Assembly (NCBI GenBank): GCA_010093515.1
Contig: MU001670.1
Span: 616,894-680,893, forward strand
Length of the DNA stretch: 64,000 bases
Direction of reading: 5' to 3'
Source of the DNA: Lineolata rhizophorae
Taxonomy: Eukaryota; Ascomycota; Dothideomycetes; Lineolatales; Lineolataceae
Shown: piece after piece, positions 23,801 to 34,355 of the stretch
How the letters are laid out: each line of letters begins with the position of its first letter
Position numbering within the stretch: the first letter of the stretch is position 1
The notes under the pieces: generated by a model
The model's input: only the letters and a program-made list of their open reading frames with translations
What the model was told of the DNA's origin: nothing
Database searches by the model: none
Translations under genes and position numbers: made by a program

Positions 23801-26800
23801 TGGTCGATGGGCGCCAACGGGATCGCCACCGCACCGAGCACTAAGCACGCATGCACCGCGAAGACGAACTCCTCACTGTGCGTGTACATGAGCAGCAGGT
23901 GGTCGCCCGGCTGGACGCGCACCTTGTTCTTCAAATACATGGCCACGGCGGCGATCTTGAGGTCGAACTTGCGCCACGTGACGCCCTTGCCCTCCTTGCC
24001 GCGGCCGTCGATAGTGCAGTAGGCCAGCTCCTCAGCCTGGCGCGACACGCGCCACTGAAGCAGGTCGTGGATGTTGGAGAACTGGTTGAGCGGCGTGCTG
24101 GTCCGGTCGTCAATGACCACCTCGCGGTAGTCGACGCCTGAGTACTGCTTGTCCGACAGCATCAGCATCTCCTGCCGCGCCTGCGCCGAGATGGGCGACC
24201 AGATGCCGCCTGCCGGGTCATCGCCCACGGGTAGGTTCTGCACCGCCCGCTCGACGCCGAACCGGACGTGCACGCACGGCAGAGTGCCGTTGTCGAACTC
24301 GCGCCGGCAGAGCATGTTACCAATCTCACGCCGGCCGTTCTTGACGACTCGCGGCAACGTGTTGGGCGCCGTGATCATCACGCAGTAGACACGCAGGTGG
24401 TGTTCGTTGTAGAGCACCTCCATGCAGCGTTCGGAAAGGGAATCTAAAAGAGCTATGTCTAGCTGGCGAGGGGGACCGCCAGTCTGCGTCGGAGCGGTCG
24501 AGGCGGCCTGCGTCTCGATCAGAATGATGGGGAGGTACTCGCCATTGACGTGGGAATCAAACGCCGAACTGCAAGAGGCCGAGTTAGTGAAAATTCAAAC
24601 GGAAGCCATGCCCTTATTTGAACACCCCTCGAGATTCGACCACTCTCGCCTTGAATGACAAAATTAGCCAAAAAAAAAAAAAAGAACTCACCAATCATAT
24701 ATCTTCGGCACCGTCTTCATAATCGTCACCACCAAATGCTGCACGAAGAAATACCGATGCTCCGCCACCGCCCCATGCTCCACCCACTCGACCCGCTGCC
24801 TGATCCGATCCTCGTACAAGCCGAGGACGTAAATCTTGCCCTCGATGACACACCCGAGCAGCCCCGTGCGCAGGAACTCGGGCTCCACGAGCACCGGCGT
24901 CGGATTGCCCTCGACGAACCGGTACGGCCGCGCGTGGAAGATGCTCTCCGTGTGCCTGGGCAGCGCCCAGAACCCGCCCGACAGGCTGGGCGAGTCGACC
25001 CAGATCTCGCCGACGGTGAAGGGCGCGCACAGCAGGCTGGTCTCCGGGTCGACCAGCGCGAGCGTCGCGTCCGGGATCGGGTAGCCGAAGGCGCCCGCCC
25101 GCACCGTGCCCGGCTCGCCGGCCCGCCGCCGCGCCTCGTCCCCCATGGCCACGATGACCACCTCGTTCGTCTTGAGCGCCTCCTTGTCCAGCAGCGCCTC
25201 CGAGAGCTCCGTGCGCGCGCGCCGCAGCGCCTCGTCCGCGCTGGCCTTGCTCTTGGCGCGGCCGCCGCCACCGCCGCTGCCCGCCGCCCCGCCGATCAGG
25301 CTCGTGTACCCGTTCTGTGGCCCGCTGCCGCCGCCGCCGCCGTCGTCCTTCTTTGCTCCAGCCACGAGCGAGGCCGACGACGAGGAGGCCGCCGCCGTGT
25401 TGGCGTCGTCCGACTCGGAGCCGTCGACGATGGGGCGCACGGCGCCCGGCACGTCGATGTCCAGCGTGAGCGGGCAGCCCATGCGGTCCTCGCCGCCGAG
25501 CCAGTCGCGGACCGCGATGATCATGCCGCCGTGCTCAGGCAGACACAGCATGGGCGCGACGAGGTCGCGGGCGCGCGGATTGCGCATCGGCCTTAGCCAG
25601 CGGTCGGCCAGGATCTCGTGGAACTCGGAGTCGACGGTGAGGCTGTCGATGAGGCAGATCTTGACCGAGCCGAAGTTGGGCTCCGTGTTCTTCTTGAAGT
25701 TGCGCGTCGCCATGGGGTCCTGCTGGTAGTTGAAGGCGGCCCGCTTCAGGCCCGGGTAGTCGGCCACCATGACCGTCGTCTTGTACTTGGTGATGATGTG
25801 CGCGTACAGGCCCGGCGTCTCCACCGTGCGCGCCTCCATCCACACCGTCGTGTGCCCGCCGTAGACGCCCAGCAGCACGCCCAGGATCATGCCCACGCCC
25901 TCGCGCGGGTCCAGGTAGCTCAGGATCGTCTCGCCGCCGCCCTTGTGGCCCCCCGTCACTAGGTTGCCGTTCTTATCCCGCAGCGTCGGGCTGAACGTGT
26001 CCGTCTTCTCGACGCCCGTCGGAATCGTCGACACCATGGCGCTCAAGCACGCCATCTGGTGCATGATGGTGCGATGGCTCAGCACTACGCCGCGCAGGTC
26101 GCCCGTCGGCGCCCGCGAGAACTCGATGTAAGCCAAGTCCGGCACCTGTAGCGGCGGCGCGTCGTCCTTTTTCTTGGGGTGATAGCTGCCGAACTCGTTC
26201 GTCTTCCACCACTCGACGCCCGTCGGCCACTTAAGCCGCTGCTGGCTGATGTCGCGGTGGAAGGCCTTGAGGTTGTTGTCTGTCGTCAGCGCCAGGTGCG
26301 CCTGCGTCGTTGTAAGCAGCAGGCTCAGCTTCTGGTAGTCGTCCACGTTGTTGATGGGTACCGCCACTACGCCCGCCATGAAGCAGCCCAGCAGCGCCAC
26401 GGCGAAGTCGATGATTTCCGAGTCGCGGTACACGAGCGCGACACGGTCCCCGCGGTAGAGGTTGCTCTTATCCCGGATCACGTGTGCCACTTTCTCCGCC
26501 CGACTCGCCAGCTTCTCCCACGTGATGGACGCCGTCTCCTTGCCCTTGGGGTCCAGAACCCAGTAGGCGGGCTGCCGCCCGTTGGTGCGGCCCCGGTGCC
26601 GCAGCACCGCGCCGATGTTGTCGAACTTCGACATGGGCACGTTGGGGTTGTGCGGGTCGTACACGGCGAAGGGCAGGTCGCGCGGCTCGAGCGGGAGTTG
26701 GCACTCGACGGCGCCCGCCGGGGGCAGGTCCTGGGGTGCGAGCATGGGTGGCGGGATCGCCGCCGTCGGCGAGAAGGCGTCGCCCTGCGAATACCGGTGC

Positions 26801-27722
26801 TGCGGCCCGCCGTAGCTGTCCCGCGGCGGATCCTGCTGGCCCGTTTGCTGGCCGGCAAAGTCCGAGAAGTAGCCTTGCTGCGAATCGAGCATCGTACTCA
26901 GCCGGCTGGCGCCTCCACCGCCGTTTTCGCCGCCCCATCCCCCACCAGCCTGGTTCGCCGGGTTGAAGGCGTAGTCGGAATTGAGCATCGTGTTCTCGCG
27001 CGAGTATCCAATCGAGTCCGGCGTGCGCGGCCGATTCGCGTACGGGTCGCCGAGCCCGCCGGGGCCGCCGGGGCCGCCGGGGCCTCCGAAGGCGGGCGAC
27101 GGCTGGCGCTGCATGCCGAGCTGGCGCTCTTGGAAGCGGCCCACCTGGCTCGGCGGCGGCGCGTAGCCCTGCTGGTAGTACTCGTGCTGCGCGTCTTGCG
27201 GCGAGAGCAATTGGGGCTGCGGGGACATGGGCGAGGCGCCGCCGGAGCGGTTCGGGACGCTGTGGGGGGAGGTGGTGCCGCTGAGGGCGGCGAGCGAGGC
27301 CGTGCGCGAGCCATCTCGACCCTCGTCGACGCTGTGCAGGCGGAGCGTTTGCTGTATCGTTTCGGCGGCGGTGGCGCCCAGGAACTGCGAGAGGAGGACC
27401 GTCCGGCGTTTTTCGTATCTTTTGCGTCGCGGGAAAGCAGGACGAAGTTAGCTGGAACTCGTGGCGTAAGTGCAGCAAGCAGAGGTAGAATTAAATGCAT
27501 AGAAAGGGAGGACGAGTTCATGGAGAGTGACGGAGCGGCCGAGCAAGCGCCTACAAAAACAGGGCCATGCTACGGCGCTGCGATGTCCAGGCCAGCCCAG
27601 CTTCAAGGAATCGAGGAATGATGGGGGCTGGCCACATACCCTTTCCTAGTGATATCACCCTCCTCCAGCTCCTGGTCGAGCTCGCGCAGCTTCGACTGCA
27701 GCTCCGGATTGTCCTCGGCCAT
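20878..27722 (-). CDS. DIP2-like protein: DMAP1-binding domain plus two adenylate-forming domains
   Basis: Exons 27722-27640, 27418-24692 and 24568-20878 join to 2,166 aa. The first residues, LQSKLRELDQELEEGDITRKG then YEKRRTVLLSQFL, are a DMAP1-binding domain. Two fatty-acyl-AMP-ligase-like domains follow, at about 280-850 and 1095-1725. Block 1 contains RGDRVALVYRDSEIIDFAVA and EFSRAPTGDLRGVVLSHRT; block 2 contains PGDHLLLMYTHSEEFVFAVH and RSTIGLGWLHTCVMGIF. In both, the Ser/Thr/Gly-rich AMP-binding P-loop of active ligases is replaced, as in the DIP2 family. Animal DIP2 proteins act in lipid homeostasis; the yeast relative has no firmly assigned activity. Residues from about 1745 to the end are a Gln/Ser/Gly/Pro-rich disordered tail. 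The second intron joins PKIYDC to SAFDSHVNGEYLPIILIE, which reads as continuous DIP2 sequence, so the two long frames are one gene. Confidence 0.9.
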
Positions 27723-29674
27723 GGCGCATAGGGAGCTCGTCGCGGTGTACGCTGGCAGCAGTGGTCAAAGAAGCGCGGTCGATTGTGGCGGGTAGGAAGG
27801 GGGGCTAGCTAGCTATTCGGCGGACAAGCAACAATGGGCGGGCTTGCCAGGACGCGGGCGACGCAGCGGGCACAGGGAGACGTTGGTGGTGGCGCTCTGG
27901 CGCTCTGGAATTGTCGCTCGGTCTGCCTATCTTTGCTTCTTCGTTCGGCGCACGCGCGGGCCTCGGACGGCGGCGCAACGGTCTCGCATGCGACGAAGGA
28001 ATAAACAAGCGAGCGAAGCACGGAGCACAAGCAGCAGCGGCAGCGCCGGCGGCAGAGCGAGGGGTGAGCAACGGCAATAAACGAGCGGAAGCCTGCTGGT
28101 AGGTATGAGTCGGGGGAGAAAGGAAAAGGGAAGGGGATTAGGTGCGTATAGGGCCAGGGGCGGTCGATGATGGTGGTGGTTTGGAGAGAAGCGTGGCCGG
28201 GGCGGAACCGGCGGGCAGGGGTCGCGGGCCGTCGCCAAGCGGCCAGGTCCACCGTCCGGTCCGCCTACGTAGCGCGCAGTGGAGGGCAGGGTGATTGGAC
28301 GGGACCAAGCTGCTGGACGAGACGGAGACGGAGGCGCGGGCGGTCACGGGCGCGGGCGCCGGCCGCATTGCCCCGCATTCCCTCGTCTTGCGTCGTCCCT
28401 GTCCGATGCAAGGGCTGGCTTGGCCCGTTGCTGTAGGTACATACTGCATTCGCACACGCTCCACAAGGCCAGGGCCGCAACGGGCGCCGTTGTGCTGCCA
28501 CGCCCGGTGCTGGGCACGCCGCGCTGCCGGGCAACCCAAAGGTCGACGACGGACGTTTCGTGGCGCACTACCAATAGGGGCGGTTTTGGGTTCCGCTGGC
28601 AGCGCCGCCTGCTGGTCTGGCTGCGTGCCTTGTTCATCCAGACTTTGAGACGAAAAGACACCAATCGCGTGCGAGCTCGCTACGTCGGCTCGTCGACTCG
28701 CCCCCAAGTCTCGGATGCCGACGTCCTCGGACCCGACAACTGCTGCGGTATTGCACCCGGCATCTTCGGGTCCAGATCTGCATGGCTGCGTTCTGTTTCT
28801 GTTGCGCACAGCTCCCAATTGGCCTTGTCGCGGGCCGGGCGCATTGGATCGGGAGCTGTGCTCGCTCTCTTCAGTCGCACGTCCGGGGGCAGCTCTAGCG
28901 CCTGCCTGAACGTCGGACGTGCCGCGCTGCTGGAACGATGCATTTGGCGCTCGGTGGTAACAACCTATCTCTCCGTCTATCTATCCGCAAGGCGTGCCAC
29001 CCTCCTTTCTGTGGTATCATTTGAGACGCAAGGACAGCGCTTTGCATCAAGTTTGTGACCAGAGGGCCTTCTACGGAACATGTGCTCCGAGCGGAGGAGC
29101 ACTGAACACTCGTCCTGGACTAAACACGTGCGAGCCCATCCCTCGCGTTTCTCGAGACACAGTTCACGTGTTTTAAAGGTGACAGTGCGGATAAGCATCG
29201 AACATGGAGCAAAAACATCAGAAGCACGGAGCATGGACAGAGCAAATCGTAAGTACATAACCCGAAATCGCGGCACATGACATGGCCGGCCCGTCGCTTC
29301 GCGCTCGGCCACGGCAGCGCCCGGCCAGTCGGACCTCGGCAACTTGGCCCCGGCAGCGAGCATCAACCTCCGTCCACGCACCAGGCACCCGGCAGCGTCA
29401 GGGTCCGTTGGCGTCGCGACTTGAGAGTCATTTATTGCTCTCACCTCATCTTCCGCGTAACTGGCAGCCATGTGAAACGGAGCGGATTCTTGTCCCTTAT
29501 TCTTCTTTTTAGGCCCCTACCTCCCGGCCTCATTTCACTTTCGTCAATGTTGCTCTCCCACTCTCTACGGCATCGTCCTCTCCACCGACGCACCTCTGCT
29601 TCTCTCTTCTGTAGAAAATCTAGAGCTGAAAATCTTTTCCACCTAAACATCGCTCCCCAGCCCAAGAACCGGCC
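27723..29674. other. Divergent intergenic region, DIP2-like / thioesterase
   Basis: About 2 kb of GC-rich DNA. Several frames of 80-260 codons occur on both strands between 27800 and 29500, but they overlap one another, are Arg/Pro/Ala-rich and carry no motif. I treat the region as two promoters and leaders. Confidence 0.5.
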
Positions 29675-31144
29675 ATGTCGTCGCGGTCCACCCTCATCCG
29701 GCCGCCGCCGGATGACCCGCGCAAGTCCAACATCGAGAACCTGCTAGAGCTGACCCGTCTCTCCGACATCGACCCCGTACGTATCCCCAGATGCACCCTA
29801 TCCGCAAGCGCAACTCACCACCGCGACAGGATCTCTTCACCAACGCGCGGCCCCTCTGGCACCCCCCGGGCGCCCGCGGCGTCTACGGCGGCTCCGTCAT
29901 CGCGCAATCCCTCTCCGCCGCGTACCCGACTGTGGCCCCGGACTTCGACATCCACAGCATGCACTGCTACTTCGTGCTCGCGGGCGCGGCCGACGTGCCC
30001 ATCATCTACCACGTCGAGCGCGTCCGCTCGGGCCGCTCCTTCGCCACCCGCACCGTCCAGGCCCGCCAGCGCGCCGCCGTCATCTTCACCGCCACCATGA
30101 GCTTCGTGCGCGCGGGCGCCGGCGGGGCGCGCTCCGTCGCGCACGCGCGGGGCCCGGCCGCGCCCTCAGGCGCGGGCGCGCCGCGGCCGCCGGCCGAGGA
30201 GGACGGCGAGGGCGGCGCCGAGGACGGCGCCGAGGACGAGGACGGCGGCGGCGTGCTCGGCGGGGCCGGCGGGCCGTTCGAGAGCCGCCGGCTCGGCATC
30301 GTCAACGCGGGCGGCGCCAGGCCCGAGGCCAAGCTGGCGCGCGCGTGGGTCCGGGCCAGGGGCCGCGTCTCGGACCAGGGCGGCCGCGCCGCGCACCTGG
30401 CCGCGCTGGCCTACTTGTCCGACTCGTACTTCCTGGGCACCGTGGCGCGCGTGCAGAACCTGTTCCGGTTCTCGACGGCGAGGGAGGCGCTGAGGCGGCT
30501 GAGGAGGGGGAGGAGGAGGAGGGGGGGAGGCGAGGCGAAGGACAAGCGCGGCGCGGGGACCGCGTCTGACGCCGGCCCCAGCGGCTGCGATGACGATGAC
30601 ACCGCGACCGCCGCCGCCGCCGACGACGACAACGACAACGACGACGACTACGACACCCCGCGGCACCTCCGCCACGCCTCGGCCGCCGCCCTGCAGCGCC
30701 TCCTCGAGGACGAGGACCCCGAGGCGGCGCGCGCGGTCGCGCGCGGCGAGCAGCCGCCCGAGCACCCCTTGCTCGGCGGCCGGCCCGAGCTCGGCATGAT
30801 GGTCAGCCTCGACCACACGATATACTTCCACGACACGGCGGGGCCGGGCGGCTTCCGGGCCGACGAGTGGATGCTGCAGGAGATGGAGAGTCCGTGGGCG
30901 GGGGACGGGAGAGGGCTGGTGCTGCAGAGGGTGTACACGAGCGACGGGAGGCTGGTGGCGACCTGCGTGCAAGAGGTAAGTGCGAATGCGGAACGTCGCC
31001 CTGGATTGAGGGAAGTGGAGGCGTGGCTTGGGCTCGGGCTCGGGCTGGAGCTGGGAGCGAGGTTTGAATCTTGGGCTAACCCGGTTTTGCTCGCAGGGCG
31101 TCGTGAGGCTGAAGCAGGAAGGGCAGGAGAGCAGCAAGCTCTAA
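29675..31144 (+). CDS. Peroxisomal acyl-CoA thioesterase (TesB/ACOT8 type)
   Basis: Exons 29675-29776, 29830-30975 and 31097-31144 join to 431 aa. The enzyme hydrolyses acyl-CoA to free acid and CoA and belongs to the double-hotdog TesB family. The N-terminal hotdog shows RGVYGGSVIAQSLSAA, FDIHSMHCYFVLAG and YHVERVRSGRSFATRTV. The C-terminal hotdog shows MMVSLDHTIYFHD, with D362 the expected catalytic acid, then RGLVLQRVYTSDGRLVATCVQEGVVR. An Asp/Glu- and Arg-rich low-complexity stretch separates and interrupts the domains, making the protein longer than bacterial TesB. The last three residues are SKL, a type 1 peroxisomal targeting signal, so a role next to fatty-acid beta-oxidation is likely. 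SKL lies on a 48-nt last exon; intron 2 (30976-31096) has no in-frame stop. Confidence 0.9.
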
Positions 31145-32423
31145 GTGAACGGTGGGTAATTGAGTGGGCGGGGCGAGTGAGCCAGTACGTTGGCCGGCAA
31201 AGACAACAGGCGAGGGAATGAATCCCAACGTAGGACAGTCGCCGGGGTAAGTTGGGCATGAGGTGCGAGCGGTGGATGCGATTGGATATATATTCATCTT
31301 CCTGTTCTGTGGACACCTAGATTCATGCATCCGTGCAAGGATATCCTCCAGCGGTAGCCGGCATAGACGTGGGGTTAGGCATAATGTTAGTAGTCAAGAT
31401 ATTTCCATTCCTCGTTGCTCCAGGGTCACCATGGCGTAATAAATTTCGTGAAGGTGGCGGGCTATTCGGCCAAGTTATGCCTTCAGGGCTAGTTCGAGGA
31501 CTGGATTGAACAAGAGAGCTCGCTTGCACTGAGAGGAGGTAAGCAGTGGTTGTCTTGCCGAAATTACCTTCAGCAGATCAGAACAGAGATGGTTAATTCA
31601 GCCTCATATAATTTCCAATATATGGTACATAACCTTGCCGGCTCGTAGCAACTGTTTCCAGAACTAGTCGCTCCCTAAAAACGCGATCCCCACGCGGACC
31701 GAAGTACCGTCCCGAGCTTGTATGCCTAGGCCAAAAAATCACAAACTACTAGAACACAAAGGCATAATCTCTTAAAGATATCCCTGGTCGAGGAACTAGG
31801 CAAATCATCCATCCACCATATAGTAGACCTCAATCCTTACCTGAACGACATGTTAAAGGGACATTTGAAAGAAACACATGGCACACGAAATCTTAGTTCC
31901 CCATGACAACGGGTGCTAGGTCGCGATGGGCCTTGCTCGAATATATCTCATGAATGCCAAGTTCTTCGGGTGGTGAGGCGAAGTGGTTAGGACAATGTTC
32001 AAATCACCAACGCCCCACGGCCACCCCGGGCTTGGCGGCTGCAGGGTGGGGCGGGCGAAAAACAAAAATTTCGGCGGGGCACGCCAATGACGAGCGGCGA
32101 CCGGGGGCTCCCCTCCTGTGACTCGATCGCGTCTGCCGGCCTTCCTTTTTCCTCGCCTCAACAGCACCACCGCTTCTCCACCACAACCTCGTTATTTGCG
32201 CAGACCAGTCTACGGCGCGCTGGGTCCGTTCACACTGGACACGCCGCTCTTTTGGTGAGCTTTCCGCGCACAATTGCCCCGTGCAGCCTTGAACCTTGGG
32301 CAGTTCACTGACACCACCTCCGCATTTGTAGTTTGAGCCGCACCCGCAATCGCACCACCTAATTCTCTCGCTGCATAGGCACGCCCACCGACCAGTTGGA
32401 ACCTCTCAAGCACCTCGCCCGAC
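31145..32423. other. Intergenic, promoter of the isopropylmalate synthase gene
   Basis: AT-rich between about 31540 and 31900, then GC-rich toward the synthase start. No gene is supported. A TGACTC core at 32119-32124 is listed separately. Confidence 0.5.
32119..32124 (+). promoter_or_regulatory. Possible Gcn4/CPC1 site
   Basis: TGACTC, the core of the general amino-acid control element, lies 305 bp upstream of the isopropylmalate synthase start. Genes for leucine synthesis are known targets of this control in fungi. A six-base match is weak evidence by itself. Confidence 0.3.
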
Positions 32424-34355
32424 ATGCCTATGCTCGCCGACCCTTCCAAGAAATACCGCAAATTCCAGCCCCTGCACCTGCCGGACCGGCAATGGCCCTC
32501 GCGGACGGTCGACCAGGCTCCGCGATGGCTCTCGACGGACCTCCGCGACGGGAACCAGTCGCTCGTTGACCCGATGGACGGCGAGCAGAAGTGGAACTAC
32601 TTCGCGATGCTGACGAAGCTGGGCTACAAGGAGATCGAGGTGTCGTTCCCGTCGGCGTCGCAGACGGACTTCGACTTCACGCGCAAGCTGGTCGACACGC
32701 CGGGTTTCGTGCCCGCCGACGTGTGGCTGCAGGTGCTGAGCCCCTGCCGGAAGGAGCTCATCCGGCGATCGGTGGATTCGGTCAAGGGCGCCAAGAAGGC
32801 CATCCTCCACCTCTACCTGGCGACGAGCCCTTGCTTCCAGCGCATCGTGTTCGACATGGACAACGCGGCGAGCAAGGCGCTGGCGGTGGAATGCACGCGC
32901 TACGCGCGCAGCATCACCAAGGACGACCCGTCGCAGGCGGGCACCGAGTGGGCGTACGAGTTCTCGCCCGAGACTTTCTCCGACTCGGACCCGGCATTCG
33001 TGCTCGAGGTATGCGAGGCCGTCAAGGAGGCTTGGGGCCCCTCGGAGGACAACAAAATCATATTCAACCTGCCGGCCACGGTCGAGATGAGCACGCCCAA
33101 CGTATACGCCGATCAGATCGAGTACTTTTGCCGTGGCATTAGCGAGCGAGAAAAGGTCTGCGTGAGTCTGCACCCTCATAACGACCGCGGGTGCGCCGTT
33201 GCGGCGGCCGAGCTGGCACAGATGGCCGGTGCGGACCGTGTAGAAGGCACTCTCTTCGGAAATGGCGAGCGGACCGGCAACGTCGACCTCGTCACCCTCG
33301 CTCTCAACCTCTATACCCAGGGCATCCACCCCAAGATCGACTTCTCAGACATCAAATCGGTCATCGACGTCGTAGAGAAGAGCAACAAGATTCCCGTGCA
33401 CCCGCGGGCACCTTACGGGGGTCAGCTCGTCGTGTGCGCCTTCTCCGGCAGCCACCAAGACGCCATTAAAAAGGGCTTCCAGGCGCGCAAAGCGGCCGGC
33501 CTCTCGGAAGAGGACCCATGGGAAGTCCCATACCTGCCGCTGGACCCGCAGGACATTGGCCGCACATACGAGGCCATCATCCGGGTCAACAGCCAGAGCG
33601 GCAAGGGCGGCGTCGCCTGGATCATCCAGCGCCACCTCGACCTCGACCTCCCGCGCGGCCTCCAGATCGCCTTCAGCCGCATCGTGCAGAAGCAGGCCGA
33701 CGCCATCGGCCGCGAACTGCTGCCCGGCGAGATCACCACGCTCTTCCAGGAGGCGTACCTCGCGCGGCCGAACCCGCGCTTCGCCCTGGTTGACTACGAC
33801 ATCATCGCGGACCGCGGGGCGTCGCCGGCGCCGGCGGGCGGGGCGGGCGGCGGCGCTCCCGCGCCCAGCAGCGGCAGGAACCTCAAGCGCATGTTCCGCG
33901 GCGTGGTGGCGATCGACGGGCGCGAGCACAACCTAGCCGGCACGGGCAACGGGGCGATATCGTCGCTGGCCAACGCGCTGCGCGGGCTCGGCATCGACCT
34001 GGACGTGGCGGACTACAAGGAGCACGCCATCGGCGAGGGCCGCGACGTCAAGGCGGCCACCTTCATCGAGTGCACGGCGGCCGGCCAGCGCGACAAGGTC
34101 TGGGGCGTCGGCATCCACGAGGACGTGGTGCAGGCGAGCCTGATGGCCCTGCTGAGCGCCGCGAGCAGCTTCGTCGCGAGTAGGCCGGGGACCCCGATTG
34201 GCAGGCCGAGGGGGCTGAGCGCGGGCGTGGGCGCGGGCAATCTGAGCCCGTTGAACCCGAATAAGGGGGTTAACGGAGGTGTGAGGGCTGGCGGGGAAGG
34301 GGATGAGAGGAGTGGTGTGGTGGTGGGGTTGGAGGCCAAAGTTAATGGGGCGTAA
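32424..34355 (+). CDS. LEU4: 2-isopropylmalate synthase
   Basis: A single exon encodes 643 aa. The enzyme condenses acetyl-CoA with 2-oxoisovalerate, the first committed step of leucine synthesis, and in fungi is usually mitochondrial and inhibited by leucine. The TIM-barrel signatures are present: LSTDLRDGNQSLVDPMDG near the start, the metal site HPHNDRG in SLHPHNDRGCAVAAAE, and GNGERTGNVDLVTLALN. The LeuA regulatory domain runs from about residue 490 to 590, after a Gly/Ala-rich linker, and includes ATFIECTAAGQRDKVWGVG. A Gly/Asn-rich tail ends the protein. The start at MPMLADPSKKYRKF matches the usual fungal beginning. No clear mitochondrial presequence is visible from this start, so location in the cell cannot be decided from sequence. 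Confidence 0.95.
   Translation: MPMLADPSKKYRKFQPLHLPDRQWPSRTVDQAPRWLSTDLRDGNQSLVDPMDGEQKWNYFAMLTKLGYKEIEVSFPSASQTDFDFTRKLVDTPGFVPADVWLQVLSPCRKELIRRSVDSVKGAKKAILHLYLATSPCFQRIVFDMDNAASKALAVECTRYARSITKDDPSQAGTEWAYEFSPETFSDSDPAFVLEVCEAVKEAWGPSEDNKIIFNLPATVEMSTPNVYADQIEYFCRGISEREKVCVSLHPHNDRGCAVAAAELAQMAGADRVEGTLFGNGERTGNVDLVTLALNLYTQGIHPKIDFSDIKSVIDVVEKSNKIPVHPRAPYGGQLVVCAFSGSHQDAIKKGFQARKAAGLSEEDPWEVPYLPLDPQDIGRTYEAIIRVNSQSGKGGVAWIIQRHLDLDLPRGLQIAFSRIVQKQADAIGRELLPGEITTLFQEAYLARPNPRFALVDYDIIADRGASPAPAGGAGGGAPAPSSGRNLKRMFRGVVAIDGREHNLAGTGNGAISSLANALRGLGIDLDVADYKEHAIGEGRDVKAATFIECTAAGQRDKVWGVGIHEDVVQASLMALLSAASSFVASRPGTPIGRPRGLSAGVGAGNLSPLNPNKGVNGGVRAGGEGDERSGVVVGLEAKVNGA

Noticed and set aside
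24569-24691. The DIP2-like region as two adjacent genes
   Set aside because: The second frame lacks its own DMAP1 domain and a GT-AG intron joins the frames into continuous DIP2-type sequence.
27809-29471. Several long frames between the DIP2-like and thioesterase genes
   Set aside because: They overlap on both strands and are Arg/Pro/Ala-rich, as expected by chance in GC-rich DNA with few stops.
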